Source of the DNA: an uncultured Clostridia bacterium | GTDB lineage: Bacteria > Bacillota > Clostridia > Oscillospirales > Acutalibacteraceae | Assembly (NCBI GenBank): GCA_946187325.1 | Contig: CAMHQC010000006.1 | Coordinates: 29,247-93,246 of the forward strand | Reading direction: 5' to 3' | Length of the DNA: 64,000 bases | Shown here: positions 24,293-33,131 of the stretch, one piece after another | How positions within the stretch are numbered: position 1 is the stretch's first letter | How the letters are laid out: each line of letters opens with the position of its first letter | Translations under genes and position numbers: made by a program | The notes under the pieces: generated by a model | Told to the model about the DNA's origin: nothing | Databases searched by the model: none | What the model saw: the letters and a program-made list of their open reading frames with translations, nothing else

Positions 24293-25549
24293 ATGGGAAA
24301 TACATTACTGAAAAAACTTAAAGATATATTTAAGCCTGAGCTTACCGACGATCTGATTGCGGAAATCGACCGTTCAAACAAGAACTCTATAAAGGTGATT
24401 TCGTGCTTGGTTATTACCTTCGAAACAATCGGTCTTTTTTTGCTTTTTACGGGAGTGAGCCGTGTTTCTGATTTGGGCAGAAGCTTGAAGTCGGTATTGT
24501 TCTGTATAGCGGTTTGTGTTTTAGCGGTAATCTTTGTAAAAGTATTTGAGCGAAAGGGTAAAATAAACCACAGAGTTTTCGTAGCTGTAATATTTTTATC
24601 TACAACGCTGCTGATACTTTGGGGTATGGATGTATCCTTAAATCACTACAAAAATAACGGACAAATTTTGACATTCTATGTTGTGATTACAGTTTATGTA
24701 TGTTTTTTTACGGTGCGTCCGTATATCGGTGTTTCGGTTATATTGGGTTCGTTTACGTTATATTATATTTTTCTGTTTTGGTGCGACGGAGCTAAGGCTG
24801 TGCAGGATTTTAACTATTTTACGTTTGCTATAGTATGTGCCGCCGGAAGCGTTACCCGTTATAATGTATATCTGCACCAGATTAAAAGCAACAGGGAAAT
24901 AGTCCGCCTTAATAAAGAGCTGAAAAGAGAAAATCAAAATGTAAAAGATGAGGTTGTTGAGAAAGAGCTTGAGCTTTCTAAAACGAGAATCCGCCTTATG
25001 CAGAGCCAGATTTCACCTCATTTTATCTTTAACGCGCTCGGAATAATCAAATCGCTTATTTGGGAGGACAGGGAGAAAGCCGATAGCAGTATCAGCGATT
25101 TTTCGGTTTATCTCAGGCGTAATATCGAGGCGCTCGAGACGGACAAGCTGATTGACTTCGAAACTGAAATCGAACACGTAAAGGCGTTTCTGGCTATAGA
25201 AACCGCTGACGATACAGTTGATATCGCTGTTGAGTATGATTTTAAGGAATCGCATTTTAAACTCCCCGCGCTTACTGTTGAACCTTTGGTCGAAAACGCC
25301 GTTATTCACGGAGTCAGCAAGCTCAGCGGAAGCGGAAAGATAGTTATTTCTTCGAGGCTCGAAGCTGATAATTATGTTATCAGGGTTATGGATAACGGTA
25401 AGGGGTTTGATACCGAAGCGGTTACAAATCGTGTCGGTATCAAAAATGTACGCACTAGACTTGAGTATCAATGCAAAGGTCAGCTTAAAATCGAAAGTAA
25501 CTCGAGCGGTACTACAGCGACCATATTTATTCCTAAGGAGGAAATATAA
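24293..25549 (+). CDS. LytS-type sensor histidine kinase
   Basis: 418 residues from ATG 24293; a GTG at 24284 is open but overlaps the likely ribosome binding site. Six membrane helices span about 35-195, followed by a coiled coil (about 198-232). The His_kinase domain has the phospho-acceptor His in QISPHFIFNAL, the N box in VENAVIHG and the G1 box in VMDNGKGFD. It is the same family as the 6509 kinase but with a different membrane block. The stop overlaps the regulator's ATG. Confidence 0.9.
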   Translation: MGNTLLKKLKDIFKPELTDDLIAEIDRSNKNSIKVISCLVITFETIGLFLLFTGVSRVSDLGRSLKSVLFCIAVCVLAVIFVKVFERKGKINHRVFVAVIFLSTTLLILWGMDVSLNHYKNNGQILTFYVVITVYVCFFTVRPYIGVSVILGSFTLYYIFLFWCDGAKAVQDFNYFTFAIVCAAGSVTRYNVYLHQIKSNREIVRLNKELKRENQNVKDEVVEKELELSKTRIRLMQSQISPHFIFNALGIIKSLIWEDREKADSSISDFSVYLRRNIEALETDKLIDFETEIEHVKAFLAIETADDTVDIAVEYDFKESHFKLPALTVEPLVENAVIHGVSKLSGSGKIVISSRLEADNYVIRVMDNGKGFDTEAVTNRVGIKNVRTRLEYQCKGQLKIESNSSGTTATIFIPKEEI

Positions 25550-26127
25550 TGAACGTTCTTGTACTTGACGACAAAAGTCTTATTGTTAAGGATACAATTC
25601 GTACGGTAAAAGCTGTGGAAGAATGCGCGGTATGTTTCGGTTTTACCGACGCCAACGAGGCGCTCGGTTTTTCCGATAGTACGAGAATTGATATCGTAAT
25701 TCTTGATATAGATATGCCTCAGATTAACGGAATAGAATTTGCCGAAAAGCTGACCAAAAAACAGCCTTGGGTAAATATTATATTTGTAACGGGATTCCCA
25801 AAATACTCTCTCGACGCTTTTAAGGTATTCGCCAGCGATTTTCTCTTAAAACCGCTGAAAAAGTCATCGCTGAAAAAGTCTTTCGAAAATCTACGAAATC
25901 CTGTAAGGAGCTTTAACTCGGGTAAAGTTAACCCGAAAAAGATAGGCGATAATATACGCAAAAACCGTGAAAAATCGGGTATGAGCGTTAGAGAGCTTGC
26001 GGATGAGATGGACGTTAGTTTTCAGACAGTTTATAGATGGGAGTCGGGGGAAAGGCTCCCCGAAACCGTGAATATGGTAAGAATAGCGAAAATCTTAAAT
26101 GTAACGGTGGACGAGCTGTTGATTTAA
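25549..26127 (+). CDS. Receiver-XRE response regulator
   Basis: 192 residues. CheY-like receiver at 1-118 (VLDDKS, phospho-acceptor in VILDIDMPQ, Thr in FVTGFPK, Lys in FLLKPLK), then a basic linker and an XRE helix-turn-helix at about 132-190 (MSVRELADEMDVSFQTVYRW). The domain order is the reverse of the 5919 regulator, while the partner kinase type is the same. GGAGG precedes the ATG inside the kinase gene. It probably acts as the DNA-binding output of the 24293 kinase; no target is evident. Confidence 0.88.
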   Translation: MNVLVLDDKSLIVKDTIRTVKAVEECAVCFGFTDANEALGFSDSTRIDIVILDIDMPQINGIEFAEKLTKKQPWVNIIFVTGFPKYSLDAFKVFASDFLLKPLKKSSLKKSFENLRNPVRSFNSGKVNPKKIGDNIRKNREKSGMSVRELADEMDVSFQTVYRWESGERLPETVNMVRIAKILNVTVDELLI

Positions 26128-26225
26128 CTATAAAATATTAAAATTCACCGCTACGGTGATTTACACATAATCTCCTTAATGTTAAAATATCAACGAATAT
26201 TTTGTAACACTGAGGGATTAGTATT

Positions 26226-26687
26226 ATGAAGGAAAGGATTAAGATTATTATTAATGATGAGCAAGAAGTCATAAAGGTTCCTAAGGGGCTTCGTATGCTT
26301 GTTAGGAGATGTTGCAACGCTGTTTTAGCGACTGAAGGTTATAGCGGTTCTGCTGATATTTATATAACTTTTACCGATAACGAGAAGCTCTCTAAGCGTC
26401 AAGACGGAATTCAAGAAGCGGACGGCGTTGTAGTAATGTCTGAAAATAATTATTCCAACGAATCAGAAAGTAATCTCGGCAAAATTTATATTTCTCTTGA
26501 ATTCGCCGAATCGCAGAGCATAGCAAGAAATAATACCTTTGAATCCGAAGCTTCGCTTTTGGCGGCATACGGAGTGTTAATGCTTTTAGGCTATGTGGAT
26601 AAAAGCAAATACGAGAAAGTGATTATCAGGGATAAAGAGGAAAATATCCTTAAACTTCTCGGCTTAACTTATATAAGACATATTTGA
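26226..26687 (+). CDS. YbeY homologue lacking the metal-binding histidines
   Basis: 153 residues. The N-terminal half (IKIIINDEQEVIKVPKGLRM then LVRRCCNAVLATEGYSGSAD and ITFTDNEKL) aligns readily with YbeY, the zinc-dependent endoribonuclease of rRNA maturation, and GKIYISLEFAESQS with its central strand. At the active-site position, where YbeY has H-x3-H-x5-H in HxxLHLxGYDH, this protein reads AYGVLMLLGYVD, so all three zinc ligands are replaced. It is therefore probably not a nuclease; a binding or regulatory role is possible. Terminator follows at 26693-26719. Confidence 0.75.
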   Translation: MKERIKIIINDEQEVIKVPKGLRMLVRRCCNAVLATEGYSGSADIYITFTDNEKLSKRQDGIQEADGVVVMSENNYSNESESNLGKIYISLEFAESQSIARNNTFESEASLLAAYGVLMLLGYVDKSKYEKVIIRDKEENILKLLGLTYIRHI

Positions 26688-26692
26688 TTTTT

Positions 26693-26719
26693 CCGCGCGT
26701 TATATACGCGCGGTTTTTT
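26693..26719 (+). terminator. Terminator of YbeY-like gene
   Basis: CCGCGCGT and ACGCGCGG arms followed by six Ts. Confidence 0.9.
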
Positions 26720-26720
26720 C

Positions 26721-26748
26721 TTGACTTTTTACGACAGATTGATACAAT
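26721..26748 (+). promoter_or_regulatory. Promoter of Pr6Pr-family gene
   Basis: TTGACT (26721-26726), 16-base spacer, TACAAT (26743-26748). Confidence 0.65.
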
Positions 26749-26791
26749 TTAATTATAGTAATAATTAATAAAGAAAGATAAGGTTTTTAGT

Positions 26792-27427
26792 ATGAATAAA
26801 AAGATTTTAACTGCTTTAATAATTAACATATTCGTTGTGTTAGCGACAGCGTCTATCGCGGTTTCATATTATTTTTACAGCAACAATCCGCTCGTAGAAT
26901 CAGGTCTGGATTCGTATAAGTTTTTTACTACCGATTCAAATATCTTGGCGGCTATTTCTTCGCTTGTAATTATTCCGTATGAGATTCAAATTTTACGTAA
27001 TAAACGTGACAAGCTTCCGCGCTTCGCGGTTGTGTTTAAATATATCGGAATGGTGTCGGTAATGCTGACGTTTTTTACGGTTATGTTTGTACTTCTTCCT
27101 GTATACAACGTTTCGTTCTTGCTGTTGGGTACGGCGTTCCATATGCACCTCTCAGGGCCAATCGCGGCGCTTGTTACCGTGCTGTTTCTCGAGACTGATT
27201 CAAAGATTAAGTTCCGTGAAACATTCTTAGCGCTGATACCCGTAGTCATATACGGAGCGGTTTATCTTACGGAAGTTTTGATTGTAGGTGAGAAAAACGG
27301 CGGATGGAGCGACTTCTACACGTTCAATAAAGGCGGATATTGGTATATCTCAATGCCCGTGATTTTTATGTCCACTTATTTAATCGCCGTAGTTACAAGG
27401 CTGATTCATAATAAATTTGCAAAATAA
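26792..27427 (+). CDS. Pr6Pr-family membrane protein
   Basis: 211 residues with six hydrophobic segments (about 7-28, 45-65, 80-102, 108-132, 143-163, 185-205). The motifs FFTTDSNILAAI, HMHLSGPIAALV and GGWSDFYTFNKGGYW are typical of the Pr6Pr (FAR-17a/AIG1-like) family of unknown function in Firmicutes. Monocistronic, between a promoter and a bidirectional terminator. Confidence 0.8.
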   Translation: MNKKILTALIINIFVVLATASIAVSYYFYSNNPLVESGLDSYKFFTTDSNILAAISSLVIIPYEIQILRNKRDKLPRFAVVFKYIGMVSVMLTFFTVMFVLLPVYNVSFLLLGTAFHMHLSGPIAALVTVLFLETDSKIKFRETFLALIPVVIYGAVYLTEVLIVGEKNGGWSDFYTFNKGGYWYISMPVIFMSTYLIAVVTRLIHNKFAK

Positions 27428-27429
27428 TT

Positions 27430-27457
27430 AACGCCTCTGAGTTTTATCAGAGGCGTT
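27430..27457. terminator. Bidirectional terminator
   Basis: AACGCCTCTGA and TCAGAGGCGTT arms between convergent genes. Confidence 0.85.
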
Positions 27458-27473
27458 ATTCATAGATGTGATT

Positions 27474-28475
27474 TTATTTAAGATATTTTGTAAAGAAACT
27501 CTCGAGCTTATCGAACGGAATAACCTTGTCTTTACCGCCGTCGTATAGGTCGGTATGAGAGGCTCCCTCAATAATAAGAAGCTCCTTGTTATCGGTGTAT
27601 TTACTGTCCTTAATCATATCCGCGTAAGCGTCCTTGCCGAAGTAACAGGAGTGAGCTTTATCGCCGTGCATAATCATAACAGCGCTCCTGATTTCGTTAG
27701 AGTATTTTAATATAGGTTGATTTATAAAAGACTGACACCCTATCACATTCCATCCGCCGTTTGAGTTGAGCGAGCGTGAATGAAATCCTCTGTCGGTCTT
27801 ATAATAATCATGGTAATCTTTTACGAAATACGGAGCGTCATCGGGGAGAGGGTCTATTACGCCGCCGCCGAGCTTATACTCGCCGTTTTTTAAGTCCTCG
27901 AGTCTTTGAGCGCACATAGATTTTTTCTTTTCGAAGCGGGCTTCTTCGCTATCCTCGCTGTCAAAATATCCCTTAGCGTTAACTCTCGTCATATCGTACA
28001 TAGTAGAAGCGACAGTTGCCTTAATCCTTGTATCGAGAGCGGCTGTATTTACAGCCATACCGCCCCAGCCGCAGATTCCGATAATACCGATTCGCTCGGG
28101 GTCAACCTTATCGTTGAGCGAAAGGAAATCTACCGCCGCCATAAAATCCTCGGTGTTAATATCGGGAGAAGCCATATATCTCGGCGTACCGCCCGACTCG
28201 CCTGTAAACGACGGGTCAAACGCGATAGTTAAAAATCCTCTCTCCGCCATAGTCTGCGCGTATAAGCCCGAGCATTGTTCTTTAACAGCGCCGAACGGCC
28301 CGCATACCGCGATAGCGGGCAGCTTATCCTCAGCGTTTTTAGGTACATACATATCGCCCGCGAGAGTGATTCCGTAACGGTTTATGAAAGTTACCTTGCT
28401 GTGAACTACCTTATCGCTTTTCGGGAAAGTCTTATCCCATTCCTGAGTGAGTTTAAGTTCTTCTTTTTTGATCAT
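27474..28475 (-). CDS. Alpha/beta hydrolase of dienelactone-hydrolase type
   Basis: 333 residues, no signal peptide. Alpha/beta hydrolase core with LPAIAVCGPFGAVKEQ and a nucleophile elbow GICGWGG (about residue 145) carrying Cys in place of the usual Ser, as in dienelactone hydrolase. The Asp region is near VMIMHGDKAHS and the His in GASHTDLYD. The substrate is unknown. It is transcribed divergently from a MerR regulator through a promoter with a 19-base spacer and a palindromic operator, so it is a likely direct MerR target. Confidence 0.88.
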   Translation of the reverse strand: MIKKEELKLTQEWDKTFPKSDKVVHSKVTFINRYGITLAGDMYVPKNAEDKLPAIAVCGPFGAVKEQCSGLYAQTMAERGFLTIAFDPSFTGESGGTPRYMASPDINTEDFMAAVDFLSLNDKVDPERIGIIGICGWGGMAVNTAALDTRIKATVASTMYDMTRVNAKGYFDSEDSEEARFEKKKSMCAQRLEDLKNGEYKLGGGVIDPLPDDAPYFVKDYHDYYKTDRGFHSRSLNSNGGWNVIGCQSFINQPILKYSNEIRSAVMIMHGDKAHSCYFGKDAYADMIKDSKYTDNKELLIIEGASHTDLYDGGKDKVIPFDKLESFFTKYLK

Positions 28476-28491
28476 AATGTCCTCCTAATTA

Positions 28492-28563
28492 TTGACAACC
28501 ATAATTAAACTTTATATAATAAGTTTAAGTTAATTATATAACTTAAAGTTAACTTTAAGTCAA
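28492..28563. promoter_or_regulatory. Divergent MerR operator/promoter region
   Basis: Plus strand: TTGACA (28492-28497), 17-base spacer, TATAAT (28515-28520), consensus promoter towards merR. Minus strand: TTGACT (28558-28563), a 19-base spacer, TATAAT (28533-28538) towards the hydrolase. A perfect 20-base palindrome with half ACTTAAAGTT at 28541-28560 lies across that spacer. An over-long spacer with the operator inside it is the classical arrangement for MerR activation. Confidence 0.85.
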
Positions 28564-28595
28564 TAGTTTATTTGAAAATTTTTCCGGAGGTTTTT

Positions 28596-29054
28596 ATGTT
28601 ATATACTGTAGGTGAAATGGCTAAGGTCTTAGGCGTACAACCATCGACTTTGAGGTACTACGATAAAGAAGGACTCTTGCCCTTTATTGAGCGTTCCGAG
28701 GGCGGAATACGTATGTTTACGCAAAAGGACTATGAAGCGTTAAAAGTAATCGGCTGTCTGAAACAATCGGGACTTTCGATAAAGGAAATCAAGTCGTTTA
28801 TAGAAATGGCGGGTAAAGGCGACGAAACTATCGAGGAACGCTTGAAGCTTTTTCAAACCAGACGTGAAGCTGTTAAAAAGCAGATGGACGAGCTGAAGGA
28901 AACCCTCGATATGCTGAATTTTAAATGTTGGTATTACGAAACCGCGAAAAAAGACGGTACCGAGGAAAATGTAAGCAAAATAAATCCCGAGGATATTCCG
29001 GCGCATTTACAGCAGGCGAAAAAGAAACTCGACATGCTATATTCCGAAAAATGA
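28596..29054 (+). CDS. MerR-family transcriptional regulator
   Basis: 152 residues from ATG 28596, chosen because CGGAGG lies six bases upstream; an ATG eight codons earlier lacks one. Winged HTH of MerR type (MLYTVGEMAKVLGVQPSTLR, YYDKEGLLPF) followed by a long coiled-coil dimerisation helix (about 80-120). No conserved Cys pair for metals, so it is probably a drug or small-molecule-type MerR. It heads an operon with the cyclophilin-like and acetyltransferase genes and faces the hydrolase gene. Confidence 0.9.
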   Translation: MLYTVGEMAKVLGVQPSTLRYYDKEGLLPFIERSEGGIRMFTQKDYEALKVIGCLKQSGLSIKEIKSFIEMAGKGDETIEERLKLFQTRREAVKKQMDELKETLDMLNFKCWYYETAKKDGTEENVSKINPEDIPAHLQQAKKKLDMLYSEK

Positions 29055-29065
29055 AAGGCGGTATT

Positions 29066-29734
29066 ATGAAAAAATTAGTTTTATCGGTTATTTTAACCGT
29101 TACGATTTTGATAACAGCGGTATCCTGTGCCGAGGCTAAGACGGGAATTAAACTTAATTCAAAAAAACTCACTATTACGGAGGGCTCGAGTAAGATTTTA
29201 AAGCTAAACGGAACTAATAAAAAGGTAAGATTTAAGATAACTTCGGGCAAAAAGTACATCAGTATTAAACGTAAGTCTAATACCTCGGTAAAAATAACAG
29301 CCTTAAAAAAGGGTTCGGCTAAGGTAAAGGCATCTCTCGGGAAGAAATCTTATACCTGCTTTGTAACCGTAAAGGCAAAGGCTTCGAGTACGATAAAGAT
29401 TAAAGTAAACGGTAAGAGCTTTACCGCTAAGCTTAACGGAAGCGAAGCTTCTAAGAAGCTTAAATCAATGCTTCCGATGACGATTAATATGAGCGAGCTT
29501 AACGGTAACGAAAAGTATCACTATTTTGATACAGATTTTTCAGGCATTGAAAAAACTTTTTCAACAATTCACGCGGGCGATCTTATGGTGTTCGGAGGAG
29601 ATTGTCTGGTTCTGTTTTATGACGAAATCAAAAACTCTCCATACGAATATATTAAACTCGGCTCACTAACCTCAACAAAAGGCTTAAAGAGCGCGCTCGG
29701 CAATAATAGTGTAAAGGTGGAATTTAAGAAATGA
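29066..29734 (+). CDS. Secreted protein with Ig-like and cyclophilin-like domains
   Basis: 222 residues. Signal peptide 1-23, possibly a lipoprotein (AVSC). Residues about 27-110 form a Lys-rich Big_2-type Ig-like domain ([15 protein letters not shown]). Residues about 113-222 form a cyclophilin-like domain of the Cyclophil_like2 type ([28 protein letters not shown]-like [19 protein letters not shown]). Start ATG 29066 with AAGGCGG upstream. The 3' end overlaps the acetyltransferase start by four bases. Confidence 0.82.
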   Translation: MKKLVLSVILTVTILITAVSCAEAKTGIKLNSKKLTITEGSSKILKLNGTNKKVRFKITSGKKYISIKRKSNTSVKITALKKGSAKVKASLGKKSYTCFVTVKAKASSTIKIKVNGKSFTAKLNGSEASKKLKSMLPMTINMSELNGNEKYHYFDTDFSGIEKTFSTIHAGDLMVFGGDCLVLFYDEIKNSPYEYIKLGSLTSTKGLKSALGNNSVKVEFKK

Positions 29735-30303
29735 ACACAAAGGAATTTATAGAAATTATGGACAGCGGCGCAGAGGTAATCGCGTTCAGCGAGGTACATC
29801 AGTATATGACCTATCTTTCCAACGAGGCTATGAAAATAACCTGTGAGCTTAATAATTCTTATCATATCCCAGAGGAGATTAAGGAGCTTATGGAAAAGCT
29901 TACCGGAAGAAAGTTTCCCGAGGGAGCGTATATGTTTCCGCCGTTTTATACCGACTGCGGTAAGAATATTAAACTAAGCAAGGGCGTATTTATAAACTCC
30001 GGCTGTCAGTTTCAGGACCAGGGCGGAATAACTATCGGCGAGGGTACTTTAGTCGGTCCTAAAACCGTTATCGCTACTCTTAACCACCATATGAATCCCG
30101 AAAAACGCGCGAATCTTATCCCTAAGCCTGTTAAAATAGGCGCTAAGGTTTGGATAGGCGCGAACGTTACGATACTTCCCGGAGTAAGTATCGGCGATGG
30201 AGCGATTATCGCCGCTGGAGCTGTAGTGACTAAGGATGTAGCTCCTAATACCGTAGTAGGCGGTGTACCCGCGAAGTTTATAAAAAATATCGAGATTGAC
30301 TGA
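29731..30303 (+). CDS. Sugar O-acetyltransferase (left-handed beta-helix)
   Basis: 190 residues with hexapeptide repeats (about 80-180: [51 protein letters not shown]) and the usual tail [13 protein letters not shown], typical of maltose/galactoside/nodulation-type acetyltransferases using acetyl-CoA. The catalytic His is in [12 protein letters not shown]. Last gene of the MerR operon; the acceptor sugar is unknown. Confidence 0.92.
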   Translation: MNTKEFIEIMDSGAEVIAFSEVHQYMTYLSNEAMKITCELNNSYHIPEEIKELMEKLTGRKFPEGAYMFPPFYTDCGKNIKLSKGVFINSGCQFQDQGGITIGEGTLVGPKTVIATLNHHMNPEKRANLIPKPVKIGAKVWIGANVTILPGVSIGDGAIIAAGAVVTKDVAPNTVVGGVPAKFIKNIEID

Positions 30304-30355
30304 TAGTTTTAATTTTATTTTAATTATACTGTCAGAGGAGTTGGTTACCAATTAA

Positions 30356-30719
30356 AACAGTAAAGATTAAAAACAGGTCGTTTTTACGCCGTTTAATGAT
30401 AATGCTCTTGTGCTTTGAGGTAATAGTTTTTACTATAGTAGGAGTGTTTGTACATATGTACACGGAGAAATCGCTCGAGCTCGACGTTCAAAGCAGTTTA
30501 TCCCGCCAGATAACCAGCCTATCCGACGCGATTGTAGAGGAGGAAAATGACCTCGTTATAGACGAAAACAAAATTGAAAAGAACTTCCCGAATATGTATG
30601 TGTCGATTATCAATTACAAAGGCGAAGTGCAGTGGGGAAAAACTCCCGAGGGCAACAATGTAGACAGTAAGCAGAGTATGGCTCCGCGGCTAAACAGAAC
30701 GCGGGAAGTCTTATCGTAA
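30356..30719 (+). pseudogene. Histidine kinase N-terminal fragment
   Basis: An open frame without a normal start (GAGGAG at about 30334 is followed by no in-frame ATG until 30396). It encodes a basic leader, one membrane helix (MLLCFEVIVFTIVGVFVHMY) and an extracytoplasmic segment as in two-component sensor kinases, then runs into an unrelated fragment and stops. No kinase domain remains. Confidence 0.65.
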
Positions 30720-30967
30720 ACAACGGCTATAAGTACAGCTTAAAGGGTACGTTCAACAGGTTTACGGGCGACTACGGCAGTTCCGATTTAACCTCGACGC
30801 CTTATAAATACGTTACTCTCGCGGTCAACAACATTACCGACGAAAACACGACGGTACTCGCGAGATTCTATGTTCAAACTTCCGATAAAACTTACTACTC
30901 GAGTTATATTGACGCTACAGGTGCCGAGTTTAACGGCTGCGCTGTAAGATGGAGCGAGTTAAAATAA
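30671..30967 (+). pseudogene. C-terminal fragment of a secreted protein
   Basis: A 98-codon open frame in another phase, directly after a TAA and with no start. NAGSLIVNNGYKYSLKGTFN, YKYVTLAVNNITDENTTVLA and the final GAEFNGCAVRWSEL look like the C-terminal half of a DUF4352-type beta-sandwich protein. It overlaps the kinase fragment's end, so two gene pieces have been joined here by deletion. Confidence 0.6.
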
Positions 30968-31078
30968 AATATAGTATAAGAATACAGTCGTAGAAATACG
31001 GCTGTATTTTTTGCTGGACTTTTTGGAATTATCGTATTATAATAGTTGTGTCAAATTAAAACATAGGAGGAATCTATT

Positions 31079-32203
31079 ATGGAAAAGAAAAAAAGCGCGG
31101 CTCCTTGGAAGATTGCGTCAGTAGTTTTAGCTGTAGCTTTAATCGCTGTATCATGCACATGGGCGTTTACCGCTAATAACAAAGCTCCCGTGACTTCCAG
31201 CATTTTTGCGGCCGACACAGCTAAGAAGGACAGCGCTGATGTGTTATCGCTCTGGACTAAGGGCGCTAAGCTTAAATCTCAGCTTACCGACTATATGAAG
31301 ACTATTACCGATAAAAGCTCTTCGGATTTTATTCCCGTAGAGAGCAGAATCGCTGTTTTCGATATGGACGGTACACTTTGCTGTGAAACCGACCCGGGGT
31401 ACTTCGACCACAAGCTCCTTTACCATCGAGTAATGGAAGATCCCGATTATAAGGACAAGGCGAGCGCCGAAGAGAAAGCAACCGCTAAGGAAATCGAAAA
31501 GTATTTCGAAACAGGTGAATATCCCGAGGGTATGGACTTAAAGCATGGTAAAGCTGTCGCTACCGCGTTTAAGGGTATGACCTTAAAGCAGTTTGACGAC
31601 TATGTAAAAGCTTACAGAGATACCGCTATGGAGAGTTATTCCAATATGACTAACGGTCAGGCGTTCTATAAGCCGATGCTCCAGGTTATCGACTATTTAC
31701 AGGCCAACGACTTTAAAGTTTATATAGTAAGCGGTACAGATCGTCTTATTACACGCGGACTCGTAGATGGAGCGATTGACATTCCTTTAGCCCAGATGAT
31801 CGGCTCTGACGAAAGCTTAGTCGCGAGCAACCAGGGCGGCAAGGACGGACTCGAATATACATTCGAGAAAAACGATAAGGTTATTACAGGCGGTAAGTTC
31901 CTTATTAAGAACTTAAAGATGAACAAGGTAAGCGTTATCGAGCAGGAAATCGGACAGCAGCCCGTACTTTCTTTCGGAAACAGCTCGGGCGACGGCGCTA
32001 TGGCTAACTTCGTTATTAACAATAACAAGTATAAGAGCGCGGCGTTTATGCTCTGCTGCGACGATACCGAGAGAGAAAACGGTAACGTTAAAAAAGCCGA
32101 TAAGATGTACAAACTCTGTAAAGAGAACGGTTGGACAGCAGTATCTATGAAGAACGACTGGACTACTATCTACGGCGATAATGTTACTTATAATAAAAAG
32201 TAA
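31079..32203 (+). CDS. Membrane-anchored HAD-superfamily phosphatase
   Basis: 374 residues. An N-terminal signal anchor (about 11-30) puts the enzyme outside the cell. HAD motifs: I, FDMDGTLCC (about residue 97); II, IVSGTDRL; III, Lys in the GGKFLIKNLKMNK region; IV, LSFGNSSGDGAM. A large cap lies between motifs I and II. It is probably a phosphomonoesterase for scavenging phosphate or nucleotides; the substrate is unknown. AGGAGG precedes the ATG. Confidence 0.88.
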   Translation: MEKKKSAAPWKIASVVLAVALIAVSCTWAFTANNKAPVTSSIFAADTAKKDSADVLSLWTKGAKLKSQLTDYMKTITDKSSSDFIPVESRIAVFDMDGTLCCETDPGYFDHKLLYHRVMEDPDYKDKASAEEKATAKEIEKYFETGEYPEGMDLKHGKAVATAFKGMTLKQFDDYVKAYRDTAMESYSNMTNGQAFYKPMLQVIDYLQANDFKVYIVSGTDRLITRGLVDGAIDIPLAQMIGSDESLVASNQGGKDGLEYTFEKNDKVITGGKFLIKNLKMNKVSVIEQEIGQQPVLSFGNSSGDGAMANFVINNNKYKSAAFMLCCDDTERENGNVKKADKMYKLCKENGWTAVSMKNDWTTIYGDNVTYNKK

Positions 32204-32219
32204 ATAAACTTTAAGGAGA

Positions 32220-32245
32220 GCGGCTCAAATTGAGCCGCTTTTCTG
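32220..32245 (+). terminator. Terminator of HAD gene
   Basis: GCGGCTCA and TGAGCCGC arms followed by TTTTCTG. Confidence 0.85.
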
Positions 32246-32359
32246 TATCTAAAAATAAATTAAAAAATTGATAAATTGGGTAGATATATTGTATTTCGTT
32301 ATGCTATAATTAGTAATCATTAATATTTGTTATTAAAAAATCTGTCGGGAGATGAATCT

Positions 32360-33094
32360 ATGGAATTTCCAAATACAGCGAGAGGCTTAAAAAAAATATT
32401 TGCAGGTGAAATAATAGGGTTGATCAGCGTCGCTCTACTGCTTATGGCGTCGATACTTATGGTGCCTAAGGCGGGAGAAAAGGAAGTTAACGATGACGCG
32501 GTTGCCGTGTTAATCTTTTTTGTCTCGTTTATAGTAGGCTCCTTTATTTCGACCATAGTAAACGGTATAGGATTATTTAATCTTCGCAAAGATGACAAAT
32601 ACTTTAAAAGAGCGTTTATGTTTTTTGTGATAAGTCTGTCGATAAACGCTTTCGGTTTTTTTGTTGTACCTGTTTTTTTTATTTTTGTGAGATTTTTCAT
32701 AAGTATTATACCGACTGAAATGATTGAACACGCGCGCAGTATTACGTCGGATCTTATTACCGTTCTTGTAAGCGCGGCAGACGCGATAATAAAGATTATG
32801 GTAATGCAGGGGATTATGAGTATATTTAAAAAATTAGGTGACCGCGAGTCCTCAAAACACGGTAAGAAATCTATATACGCGCTTGCGATATTAACTTTTG
32901 TTCATGTTCTGATAAACTTTATAGTTCCCTTTTTAGGCGGTAAAACAAATTCGATAGAAGCTCTGCTTTTATCACTTCCGTCGCTGGCGCTGATTATAGC
33001 TGAATACGTTATTTATTTATCGTATATAAAACGGATGATTACAGTATTGAAACCGAGCGAAATAAATAAGCTTGAATCTCGGTTAAGCGAATAA
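32360..33094 (+). CDS. Multi-pass membrane protein, paralogue of the 4719 gene
   Basis: 244 residues from ATG 32360 (GGGAG eight bases upstream). The opening MEFPNTARGLKKIFAGEIIG is clearly related to the 4719-5384 protein. Five or six hydrophobic segments. First of three adjacent membrane-protein genes ending with a PrsW-like protease; function unknown. Confidence 0.75.
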   Translation: MEFPNTARGLKKIFAGEIIGLISVALLLMASILMVPKAGEKEVNDDAVAVLIFFVSFIVGSFISTIVNGIGLFNLRKDDKYFKRAFMFFVISLSINAFGFFVVPVFFIFVRFFISIIPTEMIEHARSITSDLITVLVSAADAIIKIMVMQGIMSIFKKLGDRESSKHGKKSIYALAILTFVHVLINFIVPFLGGKTNSIEALLLSLPSLALIIAEYVIYLSYIKRMITVLKPSEINKLESRLSE

Positions 33095-33131
33095 AACAGA
33101 TAATAACCGTAAGTAGAAAAGAGGAGATTTT

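Noticed and set aside
28925..29065. Longer start for the cyclophilin-like protein
   Set aside because: The extra 47 codons lie inside the MerR gene; the signal peptide and ribosome binding site point to 29066.
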